A stretch of 64,000 bases of DNA. Origin: Argyresthia goedartella (taxonomy: Eukaryota > Arthropoda > Insecta > Lepidoptera > Argyresthiidae). Shown here piece after piece: positions 1 through 10,288 of the stretch. Below the pieces are notes generated by a model. It did not search any database, was not told where the DNA came from, and saw nothing but the letters and a program-made list of their open reading frames with translations. The stretch is taken from NCBI GenBank assembly GCA_949825045.1, contig OX463829.1, positions 9,052,001-9,116,000 on the forward strand. Direction: 5' to 3'. Positions within the stretch are counted from its first letter, which is position 1, and the number at the start of each line of letters is the position of its first letter. The position numbers were made by a program, and so were the translations under genes.

Positions 1-216
1 TGCTACGATACAAGTTTACCAACGAACGAACAGACTGGATGACAAATAGTTGGCAGTCACACGAGTGCGTGAGAAATTACTATAAATACTATAGAATACT
101 GTCGAGGGGCAAAGCAGCGGCAATAACATAACTTACTGAACTTACCCGCCTTTTCTCTTCAGGGGGGCTACTCCTTATATTTTTCAGCACATTTCGTATC
201 AGTGGAGTACTATATA

Positions 217-1005
217 ACTAGTCGGTCCTTAAGTTCTGTCACAAGGTTTTTGATAGATAAAACTCAGCAATAAACTTTTTCTTATTCGTATTATACATGA
301 TTAAAAAGCTTATTTTATACGAATGAAATTGCAATACAATACATTTTGTACGATTATCGCAATATGACAAAAAACCTTATAACTTGAGACAATCGCGAAC
401 CCAAAACACGCCGCAACTGACAAAAATACCACTTACTACAAATTTAATAAAAAAAACAGTGTTCCAGATAACCAACAAGGTTTTTTTTATTTATTCTGAA
501 ACCTCGATTTTAGACCATGCTTAACAACTAGCATTTGTTTTTCTGTTAGCTTTCAGTTCCAACTGCTCCCAAAGAGAACTTTACGTACTTTTTACGTTTT
601 CAGAAAAACGTATAAAAATGATCTTGTGGGCAACAAGTACACTACGTAAAATGTGAATATGAAAATTAGTTTTACCCAGACTTAGTTATATTATGCTTCA
701 AAATGAAGGTAACGGGTTCAGAGAGGGTTCTGACTAAAATCTCACGTAAGTTTGAAAGGTTTTAAGAGTCATGTAAAAAAGATAAAGTGAATCACGTCCG
801 TATTTTTGATTGGGTAAAAAAGTGCAAAATCTCTGAAGAAACTAGCATTTGTGTAATATGGCTTTAAGCATTTAAATCCAATAATCGTTCTAATTTATCA
901 GTATTTAATGAGCTATCAAACCATATATAGTATTAAATAAAATAAAACTTGGTATTATTTACTATGCGGCAAAATATTTGTGACAGAACTTATGGACCGA
1001 CTAGG
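217..1005. mobile_element. Non-autonomous mariner-like element with inverted ends
   Basis: The left end (from 217) and the reverse complement of the right end (to 1005) share the inverted repeat TAAGTTCTGTCACAA, preceded by CTAGTCGGTCC at both ends with one difference, and each end abuts a TA dinucleotide. The ends resemble those of the two DD37D mariner-like elements at 20613 and 29601, so this looks like an internally deleted or related family member. No transposase frame is visible in its roughly 790 bp, so any movement would need transposase in trans. The end match is seen directly; family membership is inferred. Confidence 0.7.
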
Positions 1006-1728
1006 TATACCTACTCAAATACGGACATGCATTTCAGGTAATTCGTTGTAAATTTATTGTATCTTAATCGTACAAATGGGACACCATATTCCAAATGTAC
1101 CATCAATAGTACCATCAAGTCGGACAAACTAGTACCACTAGTATAGTTCGAGAAATATAAGCTGGTAACTTCTTATCTACTTTGCGATTTTTTTGTAAAT
1201 ATCAAACAAAAGCTAGTTGTAAAAGTGCCCCCGTTCTTCCAACAACAGCGGACCGAAAAGTCTTGATATTTGCGTCACGATTTCGTATCCGTATACCGTA
1301 TACCACTAATACTGGCTATGGCTAATGGTGCAGGTGGTCCGAAGAGACCTTTTTTGCTGGTTGTAGTAAAAAGTGCCCATATCATTTAGAGCAAACTCTC
1401 ACTTTGCTATCGATGTGACCAAATAACTTTATTTCATGGAGAATAACTGGGGCAACCCAACTGTGTGCAGATGTCTCGTCAATATCATGGTCATATTTCG
1501 TTCATAACCGTTTATTAAACAGACCCCTTTCAAGATTGCTCAAACCGTTTCTAAATAAAGCCTAACCTGAACGCAGATAGATTTTTCGGAGTGTGCCCTC
1601 CCGTTTGTTGGGAGGCAAAACTTCGCCTCTGACCTACAAAAAGTAATGAAAAGCATGGACATGGATGCTACAAATATTATCCGATATAAATGTTGTGAGG
1701 TGTTTTCTAAGTTAACAAATTAGGCATG
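1006..1728. other. No gene seen
   Basis: AT-rich sequence without a supported reading frame, tandem repeat or paired ends. Confidence 0.5.
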
Positions 1729-1874
1729 GTAGAGAGGAAAAGACGCGTTGGCAGAAGGAGGAAGTCGTGGCTCCTTAACATCGGGGAACGGACGGTAGTG
1801 GCCAGCGTAGACCATCTGATCTGTTGGCGAAGAACAGGGAAGAATATGAAGAGCTGTCGTCCAACCTCCAATAG
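1729..1874 (+). pseudogene. LINE reverse transcriptase C-terminal relic
   Basis: The plus strand reads GRRRKSWLLNIGER in one frame and, after a frameshift near 1833, REEYEELSSNLQ and a stop in another. This basic 'RRRKSW..N' stretch followed by an acidic end is typical of the extreme C-terminus of non-LTR retrotransposon polyproteins in insects. It is a short 5'-truncated, frameshifted remnant with no catalytic domain left. The LINE clade cannot be told from so little sequence. Confidence 0.55.
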
Positions 1875-2165
1875 CAGAGTCACGATAAAAAGATAAAGAC
1901 GTTAATAAGGATATCCTGACATGGTGACTTGCAGACGGACAGGCAGGTCCCACTATTCATATTATTTACTGCACAGAAATCTTAATAGTAAATTCACAAA
2001 ACATTTTATGGGCAAATTTAAAGCACATTTAAAGAGATATTTCTACCAGCAAACCTAGGCAGGACAGGAAAAGTGGTGCAACAGGAGAGTCCTACCACAT
2101 CCAGAGCTACATGGCATTTTGACATGCCATTACTCTTGAGTCTCGTTATCTCCTTCGGCATCGTT

Positions 2166-2292
2166 GTGTCATATTTATATGTGTGTGACGTCGCTGTTTC
2201 TGGTTCCCACGATGCAGGGTATCCTAGTGTGGGGCCAAAAGCAATGTATGTGCCTGTATGTAAATGTTTGTGTTTATGTGTTGTCCATAAGC
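2166..2292 (+). repeat. SINE-1 family, 3' part
   Basis: Carries the family's 3' body: a GTGTGTGACGTCGCTGTTTC stretch, then a cacga-gacaggg core, GTGTGGGGCC, and AATGTATGTGCCTGTATG. The tRNA-like head is missing. Other copies of the family are at 5228, 21908, 23105, 44588, 50863 and 55950. Confidence 0.75.
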
Positions 2293-2466
2293 CTCTCAAT
2301 TAATGTTGGATGAGAGTTGAATTTAAGTTATCCATTTTAATTGATATCATCACCCATTAAGTTAAAGAACACAACACTATATTAGACACACCTATAATTT
2401 GTAAAGTACACATAAGTAAAATTAATAAAACCTATGTAGGTATTTCTGCTTTAGGAGATCAAGCTG

Positions 2467-2735
2467 TCACCAAAGTATTCCTGCTCCATCTTCGCATTGA
2501 AAGGCCCTGACATGTTTTCTCGTGCCTCTTACTCTCATGGAAACTGCTCTTATAACTGAGTTTTGTATTTTCACTTTCAGCCAGTACACTATTTGAGAAT
2601 ACGCTTTTCCCCATTTCTCGTTAAGCTTTGATGCGGTTTTTTTTAAAAAACTGTTATATTCAGTTCCTAGGGCTCCATCGGAAATAACTAGTGGGGTGAA
2701 CGAGGCTCTTAGGTCTTCAGCTGCTCGGTCGTATT
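2467..2735 (-). pseudogene. Retroelement polyprotein C-terminal relic
   Basis: The minus strand is open for about 85 codons to a TGA at 2467-2469. It includes the stretches ASFTPLVISDGALGTEYNSF, EKWGKAYSQIVYW and RAVSMRVRGTRK. The order 'FTPLV-DG-G-E', then 'YS', then 'R-M-RG-R' is one I associate with the end of retroelement polyproteins in several phyla, but I cannot name the clade with confidence. No catalytic motif is present, so it is a fragment. A translated search would settle which element it came from. Confidence 0.4.
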
Positions 2736-3664
2736 TTGTGTTATGTTAATTTCATCCTTTCTGAATGGAAGCATTCCACTTAACTGTCGGCCCGAAATTA
2801 CAAAAAAAAAACAATGGCCAGCCACATCGGCCCATCACGACAAATGAGGGCGCATCGTATGCTAGCGGCCCTTCAAAACCGGTCAAGTGCTGGTCTGGTA
2901 CACGAAGGGGTCCGTTGCATCGCTCAAGAGCAAAACTCGTCTCTTGCATAGTGACTATATAGGGACAGGGAGGGACCACCGTTTGCGGGATCAGAAATGA
3001 TGGGTTACTCATGTGGGATCCCGCACGTTTAATTTTTTTAAGAAAAATGAGCTCAGTCGACATTCTGAATGTTGATTTGACCCAGCAAGCCCTTATTAAT
3101 GAAGTAACTTGACAACCTTCCCATGGAATTAGAAACTTTTCTATAGAATTTATTTGCAAAATTTTTGAATACGTGAGTTTATAAAGGTGTTGTGATTTTC
3201 TTTCACATTACTGTTATTGGCAAAAACTTAAGGCTTCGTTTTAATTCCATACGTTAAAATTAAGGTAAATTAAAAAACAACGTTTTTCTAATTATTAATA
3301 ATAAAACATATTTCTCTTGTCGTGTCAAATACGTCCCTTTATTTATAGGGTACCGTAACTAAAATAACTGCATATTTTAAATACTGAACAAAAACTTAAA
3401 AATATAAAATAAAAAAAATAAAAAAAAATAACAATGAAATCCCGCAAATCGCCTGCGGGATTGAGATTTTGATGCGAGATTGGATTCGCTAAAGGTGAAC
3501 CTCTTACGCGTGTGATTCATTATACATAAATACCCTGTATGACAACTTAATATGTACAAATATAACGGTTTATGAGATACGGCCCGCTAACAGAACGGCG
3601 GACCATGCTTATTAATGGCTTATGTTTAAACGTAAAATTTTAACTTTAAATTTTACTATAAATT
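2736..3664. other. No gene seen
   Basis: Contains open stretches on both strands (for example 2752-3159 minus), but none shows a motif, repeat or codon pattern that supports coding. The 3' half is strongly A+T-rich with A-runs near 3400-3430. Confidence 0.5.
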
Positions 3665-3950
3665 CGAAATGACTGTCAGAATGGATAAATGTCCACCAAA
3701 TTGTGTTTGGATAAATGATCACCAAACTTCTTTTTATGTTTTGTGTACTTAAGTTTATGTTCTAAGTATTTTTTGTTATTCTTACATATTCAACCTAATA
3801 CGAAGGATAAAGGGGGCTTCGCTTCGCTCACCCCCTTTACCCTTCACCTAAGCTACCGCAGTATTTTGCCCTAATATTTTTTGCAACTTTTGGTGTTCAT
3901 TTATCTATTTTGGGTAGGAAAAAAATATTTTTGTGACTATTATATTTGTT
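3665..3950 (-). mobile_element. Core-module MITE, end type D
   Basis: The minus strand carries the shared core (GCGGTAGCTTAGGTGAAGGG). It has a 14-bp hairpin: arms at 3803-3816 and 3831-3844 (AAGGATAAAGGGGG opposite CCCCCTTTACCCTT, one mismatch that is a G-U wobble on the core strand). Outside the core, both ends carry versions of ATAAATGATCACCAAA pointing inwards. Related type D copies are at 22830 and 44700. Confidence 0.65.
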
Positions 3951-4384
3951 GCCCTTATTAATACGGAGCCCCAAAAAAGAATGGTCGTGTATCATCCGCG
4001 ATATTACAACATGAATAGAGATCTGCTCATTACTCAGGCGGCGGCGACGTTCGTCTAGACGAAGTATTCCTATTCCACTTCGGCGCACGAGACCTATTGT
4101 TGTAGGGTTATTGTACCTAGATTATTGGTTAATCTTGTTGTTGTCGCTTCGTATCGGCCCTTTGCCCTTCAGCTGAGACTACCCTTAAGTTAGTGCGTAT
4201 AGGTTGATTGTTAGATATGAGGATAAGATAAGAGGGCCTAATCGTGTTAACTTTAACAGGAAGTGATGTCAAGGGTCGGCACTGCAGCGGTATCCGAAAA
4301 ATTTGATCCAACTTAAAGAAGTACACAAACTAACCAGTGAAGTTACATGAAAACTCGTAAAAAATACGAAAATTAACACCAATG
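3951..4384. other. No gene seen
   Basis: No supported frame or repeat. A GC-richer patch lies near 4035-4065. Confidence 0.45.
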
Positions 4385-4604
4385 TAATTGACCGAGCGAG
4401 CGACGCGAGCGAAGGGCTCCATTTCGACAAGATAGGAGGCCGATTTTGCTTTCGTCTGTCTCTATACGTGTCTGTCAGTTCCGGTCTAGGGGCCACAGTT
4501 TTTTAGCGATCCTCACAAAACTTGGCACACGTGTTCCTTGAATTAAAAGATTTTTTTGTCGAGAGCTTTTCTCGATTTTCCCCCGGGGGGGGGGGGGGGG
4601 GGAG
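4385..4604. repeat. Dispersed 'GACCGAGCG' repeat followed by an 18-nt G run
   Basis: Starts with ATTGACCGAGCGAGCGACGC, also found with small changes at 53325, and continues with a shared, diverged body (CGTCTGTCTC, then a 'cacagttttt' block). It ends in an unbroken run of 18 G at 4585-4602 preceded by five C. A related fragment lies at 5490-5640. The family has no visible coding capacity. Confidence 0.5.
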
Positions 4605-5227
4605 AGAGTTATGACGTCATTATTTTTTTATGTTTTTTTTCTTTTTCTGAAACCTATCGTGTGGGGTATCAAATTAAAGGGCTTCATGAGCCGTTTCTAA
4701 AAATATACTGCACCAATACATTTCGGCCGCCTGTTTTCTAAAAATCCAAGAAATATTTTCAAAACATACCAAGTTTGGACTCCTCGAAGTAGGAGACGGA
4801 TTAGTAAAGAGGATATATGTATACAGACCCTGAGAGTGAGTGAAATAGACTATAACCATTTTCGTGAAAAGTCAATAGACTGTATTTTAAATCGCAAAAT
4901 GTAGTTTAGATAAGTTATTGGTACTACGGCTACTTTACTACTTGATTTTGATTGAATCTAAAATACTTACCTATAAATTGGTTCATAGTCCCCCCTGTTA
5001 GCGAGGTCTACTGCCCACAGGGCCACTAGTCATTAATTGGTACCACGCAAGAACTGTATCAACTCCTTAAAAATCACTTGCGAATTCCCTCGATGTCGCT
5101 TCTAAGAACGCTCTGGAATCGAGCCCTCATTAGCATAATGAAGTCTATGCAGATGAAACTCGATACAGTGATTCCTGCAACACGGTTTGATTGGCCAGTC
5201 AAGCATCAATGGTATTATACGACGACC
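4605..5227. other. No gene seen
   Basis: No supported gene. The stretch near 4910-5040 resembles the dispersed repeat family also seen near 49265 and 53560. Confidence 0.4.
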
Positions 5228-5405
5228 GAGGCGATCGAGGTTTTGCCTCTCAAGGTCTCTGGTTGAAATCCCGGCAGGAAAGAAAAATAAAATACTCCGG
5301 GTCTTGATGTATAAATTATTATGTTTGTTTGCAAAGCTGTTTCTGGTTTTCATGATATAGAGTATTCTAGTGTGGGGCCAGAAGCATTTTTGCCCACAAC
5401 GGACG
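5228..5405 (+). repeat. SINE-1 family, old near-full copy
   Basis: A degraded tRNA-like head (a GGTTGAAATCCCGG version of a pol III B box near 5261-5275) is followed by the family body (CTGTTTCTGGTTTTCATGAT) and the 3' motif AGTGTGGGGCCAGAAGCA. It is more diverged than the copies at 21908 and 50863. Confidence 0.65.
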
Positions 5406-5640
5406 GAACAGGTCGATGTCATTATATGCGTTTGGGGTTAGGGGTTGTCTGTGTGTGTGTAAGTCTGTTACGATTTACGTAGAAAAATACCAGACCGATT
5501 TCGACAATGCTTTTGTCCGGATGTCTGTTCTCGCCTACAGGTCGCATTTTTCAGCTGATTTTGACAAAAATTGGCACATTAATTCCATGACTTAATTAAA
5601 ATTTTTAGTCCATTGGAAAAATTAAAACATTCCGAAATTT

Positions 5641-6238
5641 CAGCTCTCATTTTTATATTGACAGAGCTTATATTGTCAAGCTGCATAATGTCACAAAGAA
5701 ATTTAATATATAATCAAGTTTCATTCATCATTTCAATTTATTAAAATTTCTGTCTCTGTCTCTGTCCAATTGTGGGGGGGGGGGCGCTGGGGCGCACAGT
5801 AAGACGGATTTCGAAATTGCGGACTCACGTGTTTTTTTGTTAAATATCATTATTTTATTTATGGAAATCGATAGACTCATTTAAGGAAATCATATGTTCT
5901 CAGAGCACTTTTTTATTTGTAAATGTTATAATTTGCAAGAAAAATATATTTAATAAAAATAATATATGGAGCGATATCTAATTTGTTCTATAAGTACCAA
6001 GTCTTAGATGTGCTCAAGCTGGTTTTTTGCAGGCTAAATATACGGGTGTTTGTATGTATAACACCACATATAAAATCCACAGGGTTGGAAGACAAAAGGA
6101 GATTATGCAGTATGTCTCCATATCACTCATATCTGCTTACTTTTCTGGAATGTCCTTCTCCATATTTTTTAACTTTTTGTTTCTCGCTTCTGAAGCTACT
6201 TATGATCAATTATGTCTGATCCATGTATCATATCATAT
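5641..6238. other. No gene; a diverged repeat fragment
   Basis: The stretch 5985-6075 matches, in reverse complement, 8752-8840 (shared AAGTACCAAGTCTT and GTGCTCAAGC), so both derive from one dispersed repeat. Nothing coding is supported. Confidence 0.5.
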
Positions 6239-7735
6239 CTAATGGACGCTAGCAGGCTTATTATACCACAGGTTTAGATTAACAAACAAGGCTGCTGTTT
6301 CTCGGCAAAACTGAGGAAATTTAGCAACATCTACATGTTCTACGCATGCTATTGTTTGCAGTATCACATGAAACCTTTTGATTAAATCTGCATTAATGCC
6401 TGTAATACGTGCAGCTATTTTATGATCTCCGAAAAACTTACTAGCAGTGTTGCCATCATTTGTGGTTCCCGCGTCCTGTTTAACGATGTCAATCTGCAAA
6501 TTGCATTCATTTCGGTACGATTCTTGATTTTGCCTCTCACGAGTCATTAATATCTTTAATTATTTTATTTTATATTAATCTTTATTTTCTTTTCTTGCAG
6601 CCTATTCTTTGAAGTCTAACCTCTGAGATTAAATGTTTGTTATTGACACTTGACATCGAAGTCTTCTTATTAAGAATTATAAGTGCAGTATCAATATTAA
6701 TACATACCTATGTGAAGTTATCATTCCATAAATCTGATCCAGTCATGTAGAGATTAAAAGTCCGTACTTATACATTTCTTTATCTACAGGTCTTCAATAT
6801 ATCGTGTTTAGATTGTTATATCGCAGGAAGCAGGCGAAGTGTCAGAAATATATGTTTTTTTGCCATCTATCATTCTGAAAGAATCCTTATTGGAACCAAA
6901 CTAATCATAAATAAACTTGAATCATCCAAATCAGCCTTTTGCTTAAAATTGCTTTGTCCTGAAGCCCACTTGCTTACAGGGTTTACATTAGCCTTTGTAT
7001 TCAGTTTTAAATGATTTTCAATTATTAGTCTGGATACAGTTAAATCAAGCAAAGCTTGCAATGTTATATGCGCTCCTTCGTCAGTAACAGTTAAGGAAAC
7101 AGATCAAAATGTAATTCATTGGCTGACTCTCTTATACTATTGTATTGCCACTTTAAAATTTTAGGTGACACTAACAGACCCAGTGCCTTTTCAGCTTAAT
7201 ATACATTTTTTCATTTAATCTGGACTGAACCTCATGGATATCTTCAGGATGTTTAAAAAGATGATCAAAAATTCTGCTTACGTCTTCATTACTATTGTCC
7301 TTTAGAGTTTTTACTGTTGACCTTAACAGTTCTTCTGGAGACAAGGAATTATTTAAAGTTTGAATATGTCTTCTTTTCTGTATTGAGCCCAATTCTTCAA
7401 ATAGTTTCCTCGGACTAAAGGAAGTGGAAGCTTCTTGTACACTAGGAGGTAAATTTTCTATAAAATCGGATGACTCACCGTCTACAACATCAACTTGTTC
7501 TCCTTCAGTAGCGAAGAAACTGGGACATACATTTCATGAAAATTATTGAAAGAATGGTTAGCAGCAGTCCATCTACGATTCATATAAGAAGTATACTTCC
7601 GGCAAATTTCTCAGAAAATCACACTGATTTCTTCATTCAATTGCAAGCCAAGCTCCTGCTTTAGAAGTTCACAAAATTTTACAGTATCCGAAAATGTTTT
7701 AAGCTTCTCTTTTAAAAGCATGAATAAGTCGATAC
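6239..7735 (-). pseudogene. Transib/RAG1-like transposase relic
   Basis: Read 7735 to 6239, the minus strand holds pieces in the order expected of a Transib transposase. First comes TFSDTVKFCELL near 7710. A stop falls near 7615, followed by a WTAANHSFNNF stretch. Next are SPRKLFEELGSIQKRR near 7400, VTDEGAHITLQALLDLTVSR near 7080-7020 and a DDSSLFMISLVPIRI block near 6900. The last piece is GTTNDGNTASKFF with KRFHVILQTIACVEH (6547-6239). The 'NDGNTA..FF' block corresponds to the NGN-ARK-like region of RAG1, the vertebrate V(D)J recombinase related to Transib. The segment that should hold the first catalytic Asp is deleted between KWA and SGQSNFKQ, and the C-terminal catalytic Glu region is absent. 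Stops and frame changes confirm it is dead. The motifs are seen directly; the family name is from memory. Confidence 0.5.
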
Positions 7736-8277
7736 TATTCACAGGATGTTCGCAAAACTATATCGATCGCGAATATTTGAGAATTGCAAGGAACGATAGC
7801 TACCACTGTTAGTGAGCACTTAAAATTATTTATAAAGGCCATAACTGGATCCGCCTTCTAGGCTTAAAATAATTTAATGATTTGCTGTTCAAGATCAACA
7901 ATTTGGAGTAAATACCACAAATGGCTTGCAGTAATGTTAAAAATGTATAAATCAGACTGAAAACATAATCATTGTATAGTTAGACAATAGTAGTGTCTTA
8001 TCTCTTTTAGAAATGTTAGGACAGAATTTGCCGTGCTCTGAGATCAATTAAGGACACGTTCATCTAGATAACGCGTTATCTATTTCACTTATACAGTATG
8101 TGCGAAATTACTGATAATATAACATTGTTTAAAAGTAATGGCCTAAAATAACCATAAAATTCAAATGTATTTGTAATAATGGCCCATCTTTCTATATGGT
8201 ACTGAATCCTGGACAATCCGAATGCTGTACTTTCTGTGACATATAGCACGTGTGTGGAACGTGTATGTAAATGGAAG
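7736..8277. other. No gene seen
   Basis: No motif-bearing frame, tandem repeat or paired ends were found. Confidence 0.45.
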
Positions 8278-8448
8278 GAGAAATAAAAGGTGCAAGAACA
8301 AGGGGAAGACCACCTGCACGCTGGTGTAGTCACACGCAGGCGTACCAGCAGCTTAGACCAAGCTTAGACACGAAGCAAAAACGCAGCCCAGGACAGAACA
8401 AAATGGAGACCCTTATCGAGCCCTGTACCAACAACCACGATCAGATGT
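8278..8448 (+). pseudogene. LINE C-terminal relic
   Basis: The plus strand reads GARTRGRPPARW and then runs open to a TAA at about 8448. 'RGRPPxRW' is the well-known C-terminal signature of RTE/Jockey-like endonuclease-RT polyproteins; the usual 'DDI..AG' that follows is lost. It is a small 5'-truncated remnant; a second one with a similar motif lies at 9569. Confidence 0.6.
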
Positions 8449-8751
8449 AATGAATATTATTAATAAGTTATGTCTATGTATCTCCACTCGTATGTGGATA
8501 CAAACATGCCCTGGGATTTTGATCCTTATCGCTTGGTGATAAGTTCAAAACCTATGGAAAATAATCAATCATCTGTTGATGGCCCCACAGCTGAGTGGAT
8601 ATGCCAATCCTCAGCCATGAGGAAATGACTAGAAAGAAGAAGTTATTTTATAGAGTACATTTTATGAAATAAAATTGTAGGGTAAATTCAACTCTATCAG
8701 TGTAGTGGGTTATATCGCCAAAAGTACCTAAGTTAAGCTTCGTTTGTTATA

Positions 8752-9192
8752 TATTTGGTGTTGTACACAATGAACCGTTGATTAAGCTCACAAAAAACCG
8801 GCTTGAGCACTTTAAAGACTTGGTACTTAAAGAGAAAATTAGAGAGTACAGTTACATACACTAGTTTATCTACACACATATCATAAGCTCTCTTTAATGT
8901 ATTCTGGAACCGCATGTTCGACCGGCATGGTGGCATTGATAATTCCTTTGCACTTGTTTAGCTTGTTCAGTAGTACCAACTTCACAAACAAAGTAGGGAC
9001 GACACACAGGCGAAGGTCGGCGTTCGAAATTTGAATGTCATAATATGTAGAAAAATTACATATTATGGTCATAATGTGTAATTTATCAGATAAGAAATAA
9101 GTTTTTACCAAGTAGTTTAACATTATGCTGATCGTAACGTACGGTTTTTGTACACAGTAAAGAGGGTTTATGATACGTGTGTAGATAAATAT
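8752..9192. mobile_element. TIR element, family E, copy 1
   Basis: Inward-facing ends TTTATCTACACACATATCAT (from about 8865) and the reverse complement of GATACGTGTGTAGATAAA (to 9188) bound about 325 bp. Three more copies share these ends and the interior (33844, 39749, 44219). The interior has a palindrome around the alternating 'cattatggtcataatgtg' stretch. No reading frame is conserved. It is flanked by the repeat shared with 5985-6075. Confidence 0.65.
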
Positions 9193-9568
9193 AATAATGA
9201 TATGTAAAAAACAAACGTAAGTCCGCAATTTCAAAATCCGTCCCACTGCGCGCCCGCACGCGTCATGAGAGATAGCGATATGTCGAACGAACATTGGAGT
9301 TTGCCTCGTCTTGCGCTTAATCGGCTGTCCGCCGTCGTCTTAAGGAAAGCCTAGTATCTCTATAGCTGCCGCGATGGGCGAACTACTACTACTAAAATGT
9401 AGTACAGAACTGGCTTAGCCGCCCATGTTCAGCCAGTTCTGTACTCCGTATGGATAAAAGGCAAGAGGTTGTTTTTGTAGCGTTCCGTAGGTCCTAAAGT
9501 ATGCCAGCGGGACCTTACTGGCAGTCTGTTTGTCCGTCCTTCGATTCATAGTCTCTTTCTATTACATG

Positions 9569-9700
9569 CCCGATGCCCGATGGTCTGACGATATAATCAA
9601 GTCGAGAGGATCTCATCATCTCAGTGGATGCGGTTTGCACAGGACTGTGAAGATTGGCGCTTTGGAGAAGAGTGGGTTACACAAGTCCATCACACAACAC
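9569..9700 (+). pseudogene. LINE C-terminal relic upstream of GPS2
   Basis: One frame reads PDARWSDDIIKSRG and, after a frameshift near 9615, another reads QWMRFAQDCEDWRFGEEW. Together these match the usual 'RW-DDI..W-R-AQDR..W' end of RTE/Jockey-like LINE polyproteins. It ends about 200 bp before the GPS2 start codon, so GPS2 either sits beside an old LINE insertion or uses some of it as 5' UTR. Confidence 0.55.
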
Positions 9701-9901
9701 AAGAATCGATCACAGACAGAACACAATTTATTTTTGGCGTTTGTGAAGAGTGAAGGTCAATGGTGACTGTAAAAATATTTTATTTAATAACTGTAATTTC
9801 CTTTGTTTTGCACGTTTTTTTTGTTTTTGTTATCATTTGGTTTAAACGGACTCAAACTGGAGAGCCCTGTGGTACCGACGTCGCAGCACCAGGCGTCCAC
9901 G

Positions 9902-10288
9902 ATGCCCGCTGCAACGGCTATGACTGGCGAGGAACGCAGCGAGAAAGATCAGAAGATGTGGAATGCGTTGAAGCGCTACATTATCAGGGAGCGACAGCAG
10001 AAGAAAGAAGAGTATGAAGCAGAGGTGGAGGAGGAAAGGTTGCGCAAGGAGAAAGAAGCCAGAGAACGACAGGATGTTATGACTCTGGAGGACACAAAAG
10101 AGCAGATCGAGCAATTGGAACAGAAGCTGAAACAACTGGAGAAGGAAAAGCAGCAACTTTTTATGCAGCTGAAGAAAGTGCTCAACGAAGACGAGGTCCG
10201 GAAGCGACAGCAACAGAAGGAGTCTAACGAGATGCCGCCAATGAAGATGCCACAAGGCAACATGCAAATGCAGAACTTCAGCATATAG
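9902..10288 (+). CDS. GPS2: GPS2 homologue, N-terminal coiled-coil part
   Basis: Encodes 128 residues from an ATG in a good context (CCACGATGCC). A charged N-terminus (EERSEKDQKMWNALKRYI, residues 8-25) leads into a long Glu/Lys/Arg coiled coil. The segment 'MTLEDTKEQIEQLEQKLKQL' and the following 'LFMQLKKVLNEDE' are near-identical in pattern to the conserved N-terminal region of GPS2. In animals GPS2 binds NCoR/SMRT and TBL1 through this coil, in the nucleus, as part of the HDAC3 corepressor complex, and restrains JNK signalling. The frame is stopped by TAG at 10286-10288, far short of full length, but continues open without a shift for another 229 codons (next entry). No introns are visible. 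An upstream start at 9803 gives a hydrophobic non-conserved leader and was rejected. The protein is either truncated here, read through, or encoded by a disabled retrocopy. Confidence 0.75.
   Translation: MPAATAMTGEERSEKDQKMWNALKRYIIRERQQKKEEYEAEVEEERLRKEKEARERQDVMTLEDTKEQIEQLEQKLKQLEKEKQQLFMQLKKVLNEDEVRKRQQQKESNEMPPMKMPQGNMQMQNFSI

Noticed and set aside
2752..3159. Minus-strand frame of 135 codons
   Set aside because: No motif, low-complexity patches and no flanking signal.
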